A DNA stretch of 64,000 bases, from positions 35,738,319 through 35,802,318 of the forward strand of contig JAVMKO010000006.1 of assembly GCA_032164245.1 (NCBI GenBank), in the 5' to 3' direction. The DNA comes from Sternotherus odoratus. Lineage: Eukaryota; Chordata; Testudines; Kinosternidae. Of this stretch, positions 10,142-22,287 are shown piece by piece; position 1 is the stretch's first letter, and the number at the start of each line of letters is the position of its first letter. Both the position numbers and the translations under genes were made by a program. Under the pieces are notes generated by a model, which was not told the DNA's origin, did no database searches, and saw only the letters and a list, made by a program, of their open reading frames with translations.

Positions 10142-12726
10142 GTAGACACATGAATAGACAGACGAAGAACACATCGCATATTAACATTTTCTTTAAATAA
10201 ATGAAGCTGAAGGCAAATCCTTGGAGCACAGGTGAGGGTCTCCATCCCCTGGACTAACTCAGAACAAGCTTCACTGATCCCACATGTTCCTGAGCCTGTA
10301 ATCAGCCACAAGATCATTTGCGTACCCAGGGTTTTTGGAACAGGCCATAATGATCCAAAGGGTGAATGCCCTGACCTTTCACTTATGGAGTCCTGAGTTC
10401 AAATGCTGCTTGGGTTTCAGAACACAGTGAATTTGCTGGGCTCTGCCAAGTGTATGGGTGGGGGAAATTATCCACATTTCAAAACCACTGGATTCAGCCC
10501 AACTCAAGATCCTGGGCCAGGAGGATCATTGCATCACAATATTCTGACTGTGCCTTTCACCGCACATGCTTTAGGCAAACCACAAGCTTTGTAGTCAAAG
10601 TACATTTTGTGTGGGTTTGTGTACAGGCCAGATGTGCAGTGGCTAGTGGAGGGAGAGCATCTCATGCTCAGCAGCACACCCTGGAAACAAATACTGATGG
10701 ATTTTGAAGGGTTCTGGCTTTGGACTCAGTGACGGCCCTTTGGCCAGAAGCAGTAACTGGGCAGATGCTCAGGAACACAGAACAGGGAGGCGGCTTCCTT
10801 CTTCTGCCCCCTCCTCAGGGTAGTTTCTCTGTTTAGAAGCCAGTGGATTCTTGGGGGTGACTCTCCTGCTGACCTGGAGGACACACAGTCCTGGAAGGAG
10901 AACCACATAACATCAAAAGCAGGATCTTTCCTCTTTTGGCAGCTACCGCAAAACCAAACTATTTGAATGGGGCATCTGACAGGAAACCATGTGACCGGGA
11001 TATACATCATAGTACCTGAACTCCCCACCGTTCTAGCACCATCTCAGAAGGCTCCACCCTCTGGCTCTCCCGCTTTACTCTGGACTGCAGTGACATGACA
11101 AGTCTCATTCTGGACCCCTTCCATCGTTCCCATTGAAGTGAAATGGCAGGTTCAGAGCACACACATGGGCTGCCTGTCACAGCCACTGCGTATCACCTAT
11201 CAGCTAAGCAATGACCTCATCTCCTTCAATCGATCACACTGGCTTTCTGCCATCCTGGCTGTCAGCACGCTCTGTGCTGTTCCCTCGAGAACCCCCACAG
11301 ATCTGGGAGCACTTCACTCTTGTCTGATTTCACAGGGCTTCTCCTAGGGAGGACCTTCTCCAGTTGTGAGATAGGCCAGGTAGATGGGCAATGATGGAAG
11401 TTAGGGTGAAGGTAATTCAATTCTTACATAGCCTGGAGAAGCCACTGGTGAAGCCAAACCAAGAAGAGCCAGGTCAGGAGATGAGCATGTGCTGGGTATG
11501 TCTCACCCTTGAGAAACTGCCAGCTGGCAGCAGTTCTGAGGATATTATCCTCAGTGTTTGCACGGGTCTGTCTGCAGAACAGCATCGGCTCACGATGCAG
11601 CAAAGGAGATTGTAGAGGCAGTAGGGCTGGATGGGAGGGAGAAGCAATGGGTTGGTGAACTGCCTTTCATCTCTGGAGACCACTGGCTTCAACGTCTAAG
11701 TGGATCAAGAGCTGTTGGCTCAGTTTTGTTTATTCACATCCCAAAAATCACACATATGCCGTGTCCTGATTGCCAGCTTCTCTGCTCAGGAGAAGGCTGG
11801 GATAACAGGGGTGGGTTAAAACTAAACGGGATCAGGATCTAATTCAGCTAAATTAGGGCTTCCAAAAAACCAAAGGCCTCCCATGCCAAATCAGAGCATC
11901 CCATACCCTGCCCCCAGAGCAAAATGATGATGGCAGGCCTGACTCCATGCCAACACTACCTCCTTCTCTCCAGTCCCCATAGGGTCCCAGCGCCCTCTGT
12001 CAGTGCCCTCAATGGATCCAAATTATGTACTTCCAAGGTCCCCCTCCTCCAAAAAGCTGGATACACTTATCTTGTGTCTTGACTTAATATGTCTCTGCTA
12101 GGGTGTGCTTCAGGCCAGGACTGATGTCCCTTGGAAGAGCTGTGGGATTGGGGGAGCGGGGGGAAGAGGCTAGGGCTAATAGCAGGAGATGCCACAGAGA
12201 TGGCTGAGCTCTGTGGGAGAATATGCCACAGCTCCTGCTTGTATTCTGCAGGCTTCTGTCAGTTCCAAATTTAATGAGGAGTTAATTCCACACACAAAAC
12301 CAGGAGGAGAGAGCGAAGGGGGATTCCTGTATGAGAGGCAGAGCACTAGGAGATGCTGCAGTGCTGCTGTACTGTCTCCCATGGTTTTTCATTGTACATG
12401 CAGAGAACATTAGCTGTGAGACAGGCTCAGCAAGCCCTGGCCTGCGGGGGGAGGGGGGGGGAGAAAGAGGCAATTCACCTTTGCACTGGCACGGGGCTCA
12501 GCAGAGAAAGCGAGGTGGGAAGTAATATGCCTCCCTGATCTCAGGCTTGCAGGGGGTCAGTTCAACCTCTGCACAAGTTACAGCCTTAGGAATTGCGTAA
12601 CGTGCTCTGGCTGCAGCAGTTTCTACGGGCCACCTCAGCAGCCAGGGACAGCCTGCTGGAGAGACCCCCCAATGCCAGGAATAGTCCCCAGGAGGCATTT
12701 AAGGCTGCTTTGCAGAAGCACAGATC
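10142..12726. other. Non-coding stretch, no gene recognised
   Basis: Mostly unique-looking sequence with short open frames only. A tRNA-SINE-like phrase near 10350-10400 (GAGTCCTGAGTTCAAAT) may be a decayed SINE head, but it is too short to assign. Confidence 0.35.
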
Positions 12727-12734
12727 GTGGAAAG

Positions 12735-12856
12735 TGGGGTGACCAGATGTCCTGATTTTATAGGGACAGTCCCGATTTTTGGGTCTTTTTCTTATATAGG
12801 CTCCTATTACCAACCACCCCTTCCTGATTTTTCGCACTTGCTGTCTGGTCAACCTA
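12735..12856. mobile_element. 122-bp hAT-like MITE (copy 1)
   Basis: The terminal inverted repeats are TGGGGTGACCAGA on the left and TCTGGTCAACCTA on the right. A perfect 8-bp duplication GTGGAAAG flanks it at 12727-12734 and 12857-12864. An 8-bp target duplication points to the hAT superfamily. The body matches the copies at 19986, 26783 and 52724. Confidence 0.85.
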
Positions 12857-13399
12857 GTGGAAAGTGGCCACAGTACAGGAGTGAACTGTTGAGAGAAGAG
12901 TTGAGTTGGTATCCACCATACAGAATGCTGGGCCCAGGGCCTTCATTTCAAGGGGAACCAGCCTGGCTCAGAGTCACTGGACCATGGCTCATTGCCTGGC
13001 ACCGCTCAATGTGGTGAGGATGCTGGAAGGAGGGTCCCTGCAGTGCCCTTAATGGAATGCACAGGAAATGGTTTCCCACCCCACCAGTCCTCCCCAATCT
13101 CATCTCTCTTGATCAACCTCCATTCTCAGACAACTCTCCAAGAAATGATTCGCTCAGGGAGCTGGATGGCCATTATTGTATGAAAGTGGGACAAGTAGGG
13201 GAGATAGTACTCAGATTCAAAGATGCAACTCCTTCTCCTTCAGCTGTGCAGTGGGGGACAGCTGGATCTCGGATTTGCATCAGTATAAAGGTTTATTTTC
13301 TGTACTGGACAAATGGAAAGGGCAGAAGGAAAGAGCATTTGGCAGCCAACTTATGTACAGTAACTGCACAGCTGGATGGACTGAAAATTTAAGTCTGAG

Positions 13400-13600
13400 C
13401 ACAGGACTGGGAGCCAGGAATGCCTAAATTCTAACATTTCTGACACTGGCTTGGCTGTAGCCTTGGGCAAGTCACTTTCCCACTCTTGCCTCTATTTCCT
13501 AACCTGGAAGAGAGAGATAAGGATACCTCCCTATTGCCAAGCACTGTTAGTGTTGTAAAGTGCTAGAGAAGCGCTTGGTATTATGAAGACAGAATACGCA
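13400..13600 (+). repeat. MIR/CORE-SINE-like copy
   Basis: It contains the core-like phrase CCTTGGGCAAGTCAC followed by CTCT...TTTCC and a tail GTAAAGTGCTAGAGAAG, the layout of an old MIR element in plus orientation. Confidence 0.65.
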
Positions 13601-14587
13601 GAATAAGAATCCCAGCTTGGGACATTCCCTGCCAGCTCACTTAACCTTGAGAGTCCAGCTGGTAGTGGTGAGCTGGGCTCCTACATGCCGGGAGCCTGGG
13701 ACATGTCAAGCGTGAGACGAAGAAGTTATTCAGGAGCATATTTTTCTTCCATTGCCCTCCAGACAAGCACACACAGATAAAGAGAGACCTCTAGTGATGC
13801 TGAAGGGTGTCTGCCTCTCCTCCCCCATTGAGCTTCCTGTACAGCCACAAAGCAGCCTCCAAGTTGCTCTGAATAGTGCAATAATCTCACTTTTTTCTGA
13901 GCCAGAGAAAAATGAGGGATGATCCCCAGAATATCTAAAAAGCCAGCCTTTTACCCACTCAATAGACGAAGACACAGGAACATGACCCCAGCAGCAGCTG
14001 GAGCAAGGGGAGCTGCAGGTCTGAGGTGACTCAGCAGAACTAAGGTACCGGTATGTGGGTGAAGCTGGTACAGACCCTGCCCATTCTTTGGCTGACTCTG
14101 TCTAGTCAATGCTCACCTTCACGAACCACAATGATAACAAGGTGGTGCTAGAGTTTGGCACGTGGAGGAGGCGGGAGGAGAGGGGACTTAAATATCAGTG
14201 CTGGGGACCATGTGGTTAGCTTGGTTTTTAATTTATCTTAATTTTTACTTCCTGAATGAAAAACTTGTGGCTTGATGGAGAGAGAATTTGATTGATAACC
14301 AGCTTCACAGGGTGAGAGGCGGAAGAAATAGAAAGTTCCTGGCTCGGGAAAGTCACTCCTGAAGGCATGCACAACTTCCCATCCCCTCTGCATGACCCTG
14401 AGACTCCTAGCAGGTAGGACACACAGCTACAAGAGGCTATGGGGTTTGATGAATATTTTAATAGAGTTTTGATCCTTACTGAATTAATCCTCAAACTCAG
14501 GCTGTTTCCTAGCTCTGAACCAGGTGACTGGTTCCCATTTATGCCCTTAGAGAGGATTTTATCTGCAGTAATGATAGTAGGGAAACT

Positions 14588-15052
14588 AACCCACATATCT
14601 ACACCAGCAAAACCATCACAGGACCTAACCAGATCAACCATACCATCACTGGCTCATTCACCTGCACATCAACCAATGTCATATATGCCATTATATGCCA
14701 CCAGTGTCCCTCTGCTATGTACATCGGCCAAACTGGACAGTCCCTACGAAAAAGGATAAATGCACACAAATCAGATATCAGGAATGGCAATATACAAAAA
14801 CCTGTAGGAGAACACTTCAACCTGCCTGGACACACTATTACAGATTTAAAAGTCACCATACTGCAGCAAAAAAACTTCAAATCCAGACTGCAAAGGGAGA
14901 CTGCAGAACTTCAATTCATTTGCAAATTCAGCACACACAATCTCGGATTGAACAGAGATCTACAATGGTTGGCTCATTACAGACATTGTTTCACCTCTCT
15001 CCATGTTCACACACCCCATTCAAATGCTAGAAGAACAATCCACACTCCCTGA
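14588..15052 (+). pseudogene. GIY-YIG endonuclease fragment of Penelope-like element
   Basis: The frame is open from about 14588 to the stop at 15050-15052. It reads a linker containing TNVIYAIICHQCPSA and then MYIGQTGQSLRKRINAH, the GIY-YIG nuclease core found C-terminal to RT in Penelope-like elements, followed by a HFNLPGH motif. In the family this nuclease nicks the target for target-primed reverse transcription. No RT lies upstream and the natural start is lost, so it is called a truncated remnant. Confidence 0.85.
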
Positions 15053-15153
15053 TCGGAGATAACAAACTGGTTCACTTAATTGGACTAACCTTTTCACCTC
15101 CCACCTGGCTCTTACCTACTTTTCTATAACTGCCTCTGAACACTTCCACTGCC

Positions 15154-15194
15154 TGCATCCGACGAAGTGGGTATTAGCCCACGAAAGCTCATGC
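15154..15194 (+). ncRNA. Hammerhead-ribozyme-like motif in Penelope 3' end
   Basis: CCGACGA (15159-15165) is followed by a TGGG/CCCA stem closed by TATTAG and then CGAAA, with outer GCAT and ATGC arms that can pair. This is the layout of a type I hammerhead (CUGANGA, stem II, GAAA). The core U4 position is C here, so cleavage is probably impaired. Penelope-like elements are known to carry hammerheads; activity here is not shown. Confidence 0.45.
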
Positions 15195-15323
15195 TTCAAA
15201 ACTTTATAGTTAGTCTTTAAGGTGCCACAGGACTTTGTTACCTCTGCTATTCCAGACTAACACGGCTACCTCCCTGATTCTTAAAGTAGATACTGTAAGG
15301 AAAGGTAAACTCAAAGAGGAACG

Positions 15324-15324
<1 letters not shown>

Positions 15325-15376
<52 letters not shown>
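15325..15376. repeat. (AC)n microsatellite
   Basis: About 26 uninterrupted AC units. Confidence 0.97.
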
Positions 15377-15377
<1 letters not shown>

Positions 15378-16039
15378 TTCATATTCAAATCTAGCATCTG
15401 GAATCACTTGCTTTCCAAGCGCTCTGACCCCAGTAGATAGGTCTTGATGCCAGGGAGCACAAAGAGAAGAGTTTTTAAATTCACCGAGACACACAGCAGC
15501 AGAGCAGCCCCATAAAACATCCCAGGTGTGAAGTGAGTCCTCCTGACGTGGTTGAGGGGAGCAGTGATAGGCAAAAACTGGGAGTGGGTACAACCCCCTC
15601 ACGTCACTACTTGTATGTGTGACTGAAACAGCTGGGGACACAGGCATGAAGGTGGTTACACGACTATGAGAGCAGGCAGCCATATCTCCACTTCTGCTCT
15701 CACACCCAGACCAGTGCTAGGAGCCAAAGGGCTACTACTGGCCTGGAGGAGAGGAGGCCTCATTGCTCTTCTTCCTTATTTAACTCCCCTTGGCAGTGCT
15801 GAGGCTAATAATCACTCAATTAGCAGCTCCCTAAGTACCCTCCTTCCATTCAAACAGCTCTCCCATGTAAATCCCTGCCTTCACTCTCTTTTTCCTAAAC
15901 TTGTCCAAGTGCCAATAGCCCCCATCAGGAGAAGGGGCTTTCCACTGGGGCAGCCATTATTCTGTTGGAATGTTTTATTTTCTAAGGAGAATAGAAACTA
16001 AGGGGGAGGAGAGCATAAGTGGGCATGTGCACTGGCAGC

Positions 16040-16170
16040 AAGGCGGATATCCTTGTCCCACATTTCTATAGACCACCTTCAACCAAAAGCATCCCAAAAC
16101 ACTTCACAAATGATACACCCACTGTGGAAATGCAGGTACCTCTGAGGTGGAACACGGCAGCTATTTAACA
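16040..16170. repeat. MIR/L2-like fragment
   Basis: It contains CATCCCAAAACACTTCACAA followed by ATGCAGGTACCTCTGAGG, a pattern shared by old interspersed copies in reptile genomes. The class assignment is uncertain. Confidence 0.35.
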
Positions 16171-16761
16171 ACCACACTGGTTACCTATAACACATGGCTT
16201 TGTTTCTGCTTCCTGATGAGATGACAAACATTCTGAACTAGTGAATAACAAAACAGCACAGGTGTTTAGAGGAAGAAACATTCCTGCTATAATTCGGCAA
16301 ACTGAGAATTTGCAACCTCTCTCACACAGTCCTGGCAGACATCTGAATACTTGCAAAATGACAAATAATAGGATCCCAGCAGCTAAACTCAACATCTTTA
16401 TTTGAAAATATATTTGGAATTCAATCTGTTTAGGATTTAAGCAGCTCTAATCACTTTTATTACTTCTTCAGTGTTATGAGCAATTTTAGTACTTTAGAGA
16501 AATTAGATGACAATGTCCTATCTGACGATTTCTAATGTTCTCAGCACACTGATATTTAAATAGAATACATAGGGATCTGAGAGAACTTATGTGAGTTTGG
16601 AGTACACTACACTACTAGTAAGGGGTTGACAGCTAAATTACTGTATATATGTGTTCATTAGCACATTCTTTTATAAGCTGAGCCCCCAAGATGGATAGGT
16701 AAAAATAGCAAAAAAAACCCAAAAAACCTGTATCACCCTTTCATAAGTCAACCCTGTATTT

Positions 16762-17013
16762 CAGGGGTTGGCAAACTTTGGCTCCCAGCCCATTAGGGTA
16801 AGCAGCTGACAGGTCGAGACATTTTGTTTACTTGGAGCATCTGCAGGCACAGAGACTCTCAGATCCCAGTGGCTGCGGTTTGCCGTTCCTAGCCAATAGG
16901 AGCTGCGGGAAGTGGTGCCACTTCCCGCAGCTCCCAGAGGCTGGGAACGGCGAACCCCGGCCACAGGGAGCTGAGGGGCTCCATGCCTGCAGGTGCCCTA
17001 GGTAAACAAAATG
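16762..17013. mobile_element. hAT-like element with large internal palindrome
   Basis: It starts CAGGGGTTGGCAAAC, a hAT-type terminus. It holds a perfect 17-bp inverted repeat with a 2-bp centre (16899-16934), inside a longer imperfect palindrome of about 105 bp (16866-16971) rich in GC. The right end is not well defined. Confidence 0.55.
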
Positions 17014-17439
17014 ACAATGTATTAGATATTCAATTCAATAATTCCATAGAGTTTAAAATCATCAAATTTTGGTGTAGACCCATTTATAAGCCAACCCCTG
17101 CTCTTTGATGTTTCACTTTTTAACCAAAAATATGAACAAGTATATATGGTAATTGTGGAACTATTGAACAAAGTCTGTTAAATAAACTAAAATGTCTGAA
17201 CTTCTAAATTAAAGAGAAAACCTATTTCAGCCTAATGCCCACTCACGGAGTAAAACACCTTATTTAACTATGGAAGCGGCATTAGCTTAATTAGTCATGG
17301 AGGGAGGTGGCTAACGGATTTTATTGCATAGAGTGCAGAATGGATGAGAACTACTTGCCTTGTGCCAAGTGGCATACTTATATATGTAGTACGATTAGCT
17401 CATGGCCATCTGAGCCCAAATTCAGAATCTAAAGACCAG

Positions 17440-17960
17440 ACATGATGAATTGGAACAGCTGAGAGAGATGGAATTTGGGGACAAATCAGGAGGGCTTTGT
17501 GAAGGAAAACCATGCCTCCCTCATCTATTAGAATTCTTTGAGAACGTCAGCAAAATAGTGAAGAAAGGACAACTAGACGACAGTCACTTGGATTTTCAAA
17601 AGCCTTTGACAAAGTCCCTTTCAAGAGATTATTAAAGAAACTGAGTCATCATGGGTTTAATTTCTTTCATGGATTAGAAATGAAAACAAAACAGAGTAGG
17701 AATAAATGGTCAGTCTTCAGAATGAGACAAGTGGGGTGTCTGAAGATGTTATACCGAGGTCAGTGTTTAAGATGTTTGTTAATAATTGCATGGTAATCAG
17801 GGAGGCAAGATATGCAGATAGTACAAATTTAAGCAAATCAAGATCAGACACATGGAGGAACTTCAGAGGCACATAGAGGCACCTAATAAAACTAAGCGAA
17901 TGGGCAGCATCATGGCAGGTGACATTCCGTGCTAGCTAATGCAAGGTAATGCACACTACT
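17440..17960 (+). repeat. CR1 LINE fragment (3' part of RT region)
   Basis: Phrases such as CATGCCTCCCTCATCTATTAG, TTTTCAAAAGCCTTTGACAA and GTAGGAATAAATGGTCAGT match the pattern of the amniote CR1 reverse transcriptase C-terminal region in plus orientation. Several frame breaks and deletions make it a decayed copy. Confidence 0.75.
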
Positions 17961-19146
17961 GGAATATGAATGCACACACATTTGCCTGTCGTTTTGGTCT
18001 CCTCAACCACATCTTTGAATCTCTGCACTGGCTCTTTCTCTGCTACCTTCAAGACTCACTTGTGCTGCTTATGAAGAATGTACCTGATTTATCCTGATGG
18101 AGGGAATATTTTCAAAGATTGTGGTATTAATTTAAGATGATCTTCTCTAGATTTAGCCAAGCATTGATCATTCTAATTATGTTTTCCATAACCTCTGTCT
18201 GAGCTCCTTGCGTCAGGAAATGTGCTCTTTTCTCTCTCTGGAAAGCACTTAGTGCATTGTGGGCTCTAACATAAAAATAAACAAGCAACAGACAAAAATA
18301 AATAAATAATTACATGATTAAAAAGTGGGGCATTTACCCTTTTATAATACAAGAAAAAGGGACATGCAATGAAACTGGAAGGTACCACATGTAAATACAT
18401 TTTTATATAACACACAGTTAATCTTGGGAGTTGCTGACAATACAGCAGGCTTCACGAAAGGATCAGACACTTGTATGGATAAGGAGAACCTCCACAGTTA
18501 CAGCAGACAGGATTTTAAAGAGAATACATCCTTTATGAACCCTCTTGCTTCAGGGCATAAGGCAACCACTGACTGTTGGTGGTCAGGAAGACATTTCCCC
18601 TTTGGGAAGTTTACTCCATAATTATCCATTATAGTGGTTCTTGCACTTTTTTCTGAAGCATTAGGTATTGGCCACAGTCAGAGACAAAACACTAATACTA
18701 GGTGGGTTTGTTGGCAATTCCTCTCTATGGTGTGTATTTTTCTCCCGAGCATCCTAAAATGAGACTTAAAAAAATTATAAAATATATTTTCTGATCCATC
18801 TAAGAAGAGACGGAACAAGTGAGACCAACAAAAATGGGGAACAGTGGTGATAGTGGAACGGGATACAGAGGTCTCATAAATATAAAGTTATGCAGTTACT
18901 CTCAGAAGTCATGTGCATGTCTTAAAATCACCAAGAAACAGAAACACTTTTATATTTTTTACTCAGTTTTATTTAAAACAATTGGAGGGGAAAAGTGGGC
19001 AATTAGGGTGACAGGATTGGAGAAAGGAGAATATTTGTACTGTGATAGCAGTCAAAGTGGTGACCCCATTGTGCTGAGTGCTGTACAAGACACATATACA
19101 CAGACCCTTCCCTAAATAGTTATATGAAAGTAAGAAAACAGTCATG
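17961..19146. other. Non-coding stretch with old repeat traces
   Basis: No gene recognised. A MIR/L2-like tail with an AAATAAATAA end lies near 18220-18310. Another short reversed MIR-like phrase (CATTGTGCTGAGTGCTGTACA) lies at 19060-19090. Confidence 0.35.
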
Positions 19147-19275
19147 TTGCATCCGACGAAGTGGGTATTAGCCCACGAAAGCTTATGCTTCAATACTTTA
19201 GTTAGTCTTTAAGGTGCCACAGGACTCTGTCACTTCTGCTATTCCAGACTAACACGGCTACCTCTCTGATTCTAG
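19147..19275 (+). mobile_element. Penelope-like 3' end (copy 2)
   Basis: About 129 bp, nearly identical to 15153-15281. It includes the hammerhead-like motif at 19148-19188 (core CCGACGA at 19153-19159, same T-to-C change) and the ACGGCTACCTCTCTGATTCT end. The rest of the element is missing. Confidence 0.75.
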
Positions 19276-19985
19276 TCGTGTGATGTGGACAACTCGGGGT
19301 TGGGGAAGAGCCTGTTAGATCTAGAGGTTTTGTGTACGTCATGGGTTTTATAAAGAATAGAGTATAGATCTGCACTAGACAGCTAGCAACAGGGAAGCAG
19401 GTAGACAGCAGTGGAAGGCACTGAGCCTTGAGGAAGAGTCAAGGTGACATGGACCATGCCAGGCCAGATCCTGTAAAAGGGAGAGTTCAGATCATTTCTA
19501 CAGACATAACATTAATCTGACATATTCTGACTCCACTCCCAAGGATCACCATTTGCTTCTTCAGAGATAGACATGCCTTATGAAGTGCCATCAAGTTCAA
19601 CCCCAGAAGCCAAGACAGATTGTTCCCCAGTCTCTTCCCCAAAACTTTGTCCATTCCAGTCCCTAACAATGAGGCTTCACCAAGGAGATGATTCCATAGC
19701 CCTGTAGATTTCACCATGAAGCAATGTTTCTTGATATTCAGCCTAATTTTCCATGGCTCATTGTTGTCCCATTTTTCTTAGGCTGTCCTGAGCAGCAGTT
19801 GTCCCTCCAGAGAATTTGTACACTCTTCCAAGTTTGCCCTCTTTCACCCTTTGGGGTTTGGGATCTTCATTCCCTTCCACCGAGGTTCCTATTTTCACAT
19901 GTGAGGGCTGTGATAATTTTTCTGCTGGTAGCTGTCGGAAACTCTGCAGTAGTGCTGCCTTGAGGTAATCTCAGAACAGTTTGAT

Positions 19986-20109
19986 TAGGATGACCAGACA
20001 GCAAATGTGAAAAATCGTGACAGAGGTTGAGGGGTAACAGGAACATATATAAGAAAAAGACCCAAAAATCGGGACCGTCCCTATAAAAATGGGACATCTG
20101 GTCACCCTA
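19986..20109. mobile_element. 124-bp hAT-like MITE (copy 2)
   Basis: Terminal repeats TAGGATGACCAGA and TCTGGTCACCCTA. A perfect 8-bp duplication AGTTTGAT lies at 19978-19985 and 20110-20117. Opposite orientation to copy 1. Confidence 0.88.
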
Positions 20110-20117
20110 AGTTTGAT

Positions 20118-21464
20118 CCAGGACTAGGTACATAACCTAATGGAAACTCTTCCACCAAGTGGGGAGAGTGCAGGACACCCCCCCCTCACTAGAGAAAATC
20201 TGATAGGTTGGACCTCTTCCATGCTGCTCCTGCAAGCAGAGGGCACTGTGTATGAGAGAAAAGGTTAGGGTGGGTTACAAGAGACAGGGCTATGACTAGA
20301 CACCTTTACCAGAGTCACAATGGGAGGCCCCAAGAATTCTTTAACTACAGGCTTCTTGGGGTGAATTGCTTCCATTTCACATTGTTGTGAATGGGAGTTC
20401 AAATGCCACTCCCTGCGATAAGACAATCCTGCTGAGAAAGCCTCACCGGACCCTCCCTCCTCTGCCCTCTCCACAACAGCTCCATCCACCCCTCCTGCTT
20501 GTGTGCATGGAAGTGGTGACTGGGGGGGCAGCCTAACCCTCAGCTCACACACAAGGGATATGAAAGAGGCTGCCAGTAGCACGACTCTCAGGCCCCTTGG
20601 CTCAGTGGTCATTTGTTCTCTTTCTACATGTAGCTATTTATTCATTTAACGTAAGAGTTTGAATTCACTCCCCACCCCTCCTCTCCTTTCACCATCTGTC
20701 CTTTCGTTTGAAAATCTGTTCCACCTGACCTTTAGCTGACCAAAGCTTCCCTGTTCCCTCCATCCTGCCACAGGCTCCTCCAGACGTCCCCAGCTCAGCT
20801 CAGGAGCTTTTAGCTGAATATGCAAATGTCCCTCCCCCCCCAAGCCAGCTGGTATCTGCCTCCCAGAAACACATGTTCAAAAGCCCACTGGACTGTTGGA
20901 GAGGAGGAGGGGCAAGATCCTGCACCCAGCCCTGGAGGCTGCAGAGAAAAAGTTACTTAGCAAGGAGTTATACAGCAAACAGATGGGAGGAGGAGAGATG
21001 GGAAGGAAAAGAAGGGGATGGAGCGTGCATCTGGGGATGGAGCGTGTATGTATGTATGTAGTAGGGTCACAGGTGTGTGAGTATGAATGTACCATGATGA
21101 GGAGGGGAATGGGTGTAAATTGATGGGGATGTGTGCGGAAAGGGGAGCGATCTATGGAAGTGGGGATGGTCCGTCACTGATATATACCACACTGTCTCGC
21201 TCTCTCTCCTCAAGCTCCCGGCTAATCATCATCCCAGCTGGGTTCTTTACATGCCTGTGAGTTTATAGAGCTCTAATTACAATGGTATCTAGGCTCTCTC
21301 TCAGAGTTTTAAGAACAATGAGTTATAGGACATCATGACTCACACTTTGATGGCACAGATGGGCAATGGTTTCCTACCAAGAACTGGAGCAACCTTATGA
21401 GTGTAGGTCTAAAACAATCCTTTGTCCACCTGTAGGACCTTCCGTCCAAGGACATCAGAGCACT
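20118..21464. other. Non-coding stretch, no gene recognised
   Basis: No repeat or exon was recognised apart from G- and C-rich low-complexity patches near 20840 and 21000. Open frames here are short and anonymous. Confidence 0.35.
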
Positions 21465-21800
21465 CTTCAGATACTCACTAACTCAGGCCCCTAGCAGCTG
21501 GATTGGTATCTTCCTATTTTATAGATGGGGAGTCTAAGGCCTGGTCTACATGCGGGGGGGGGGGAGGGGGGGTTAAGAGGCGCTAAGATACACAACTTCA
21601 GCTACACGAACAGTGTAGCTGAAGTTGGGGATCGATTTATTGTGTCTACACTAGACACGATAAATGGGTCCCTGATAGATCAATCACTACCTGCCACTCA
21701 GGTGGGTAGTGTAGATAGACATACCCTAAGGCACAGAGCCATGATCCAAACTCACACAGCAAGAAAATGAAAAGAGAACCCAGGAATTCTGATGACCAGT
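21465..21800 (-). repeat. MIR-like copy split by a MITE
   Basis: The phrase TTTTATAGATGGGGAGTCTAA continues after the inserted element with GGCACAGAGCC and GAACCCAGGAATTCTGATGAC, the reversed order of a MIR core. The element at 21538-21726 interrupts it. Confidence 0.55.
21538..21726. mobile_element. MITE with GGTCTACA termini (M1)
   Basis: It starts GGCCTGGTCTACA, ends GTGTAGATAGACATACCC, and is flanked by TAA on both sides. The interior has a short hairpin around AACTTCAGCTACAC and a GATCGATTTATTG motif shared with 35263-35547 and 48756-49035. The 3-bp TAA/TTA flank suggests PIF/Harbinger, but the superfamily is not certain. Confidence 0.65.
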
Positions 21801-22228
21801 CTCTTACTCCACTGAAAGGACGTCAACAACATCACATGGGACTGGCCATGTGGGAGATCAGACGCAGGCTGGAAGGAAGGGGACTGAGTGCCTGGTAGTA
21901 CTATTAAGCAGCTCAGTTCACTGGCTCTTTCAAGCAGTTAGGTGTGATCTATGTAGGTACCTGGGTCCCTCTCCACCTTGTGGAAGATTCCATTTTTCAT
22001 TATCTCTTCCAGGATCTCTTCCCTGCAAGTCTTCATGCATCTGGGGGTGTTTCCTGCCACTCCTTAGAGTAATGTGACACCTAGAGAATGTCATGTCTCC
22101 CACTTTCTCTAGGTTAAGGAAATATCATGTTGGAATTTTAAATTGAACCGAACTATTCACTGTCATAGCCTCTAGAAATTAGAAGTGAAGGAATCTCTCT
22201 ACCTCACCCCAAATTCCTGTTCTCACAA

Positions 22229-22287
22229 CCGCAGCTCTGCCCTGGATGGTATCCAGCAGCCGCAGCTCTGCCCTGGATGGTATCCAG
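22229..22287. repeat. 31-bp tandem duplication
   Basis: A 28-bp segment beginning CCGCAGCTCTGCCCTGG occurs at 22229-22256 and again, identical, at 22260-22287, separated by CAG. Confidence 0.95.

Larger units (their letters stand above)
14585..15281 (+). mobile_element. 5'-truncated Penelope-like element (copy 1)
   Basis: The segment starts inside the endonuclease region of a Penelope-like element and runs to the shared 3' end (ACGGCTACCTCCCTGATTCT). The same 3' end occurs at 19147-19275. The reverse transcriptase part is missing, so this is a dead fragment. An (AC)n microsatellite starts 44 bp beyond it. Confidence 0.8.

Noticed and set aside
15210..15683. 157-codon minus-strand frame
   Set aside because: It depends on the (AC)n microsatellite reading as alternating Cys/Val and on Penelope 3' sequence; no domain.
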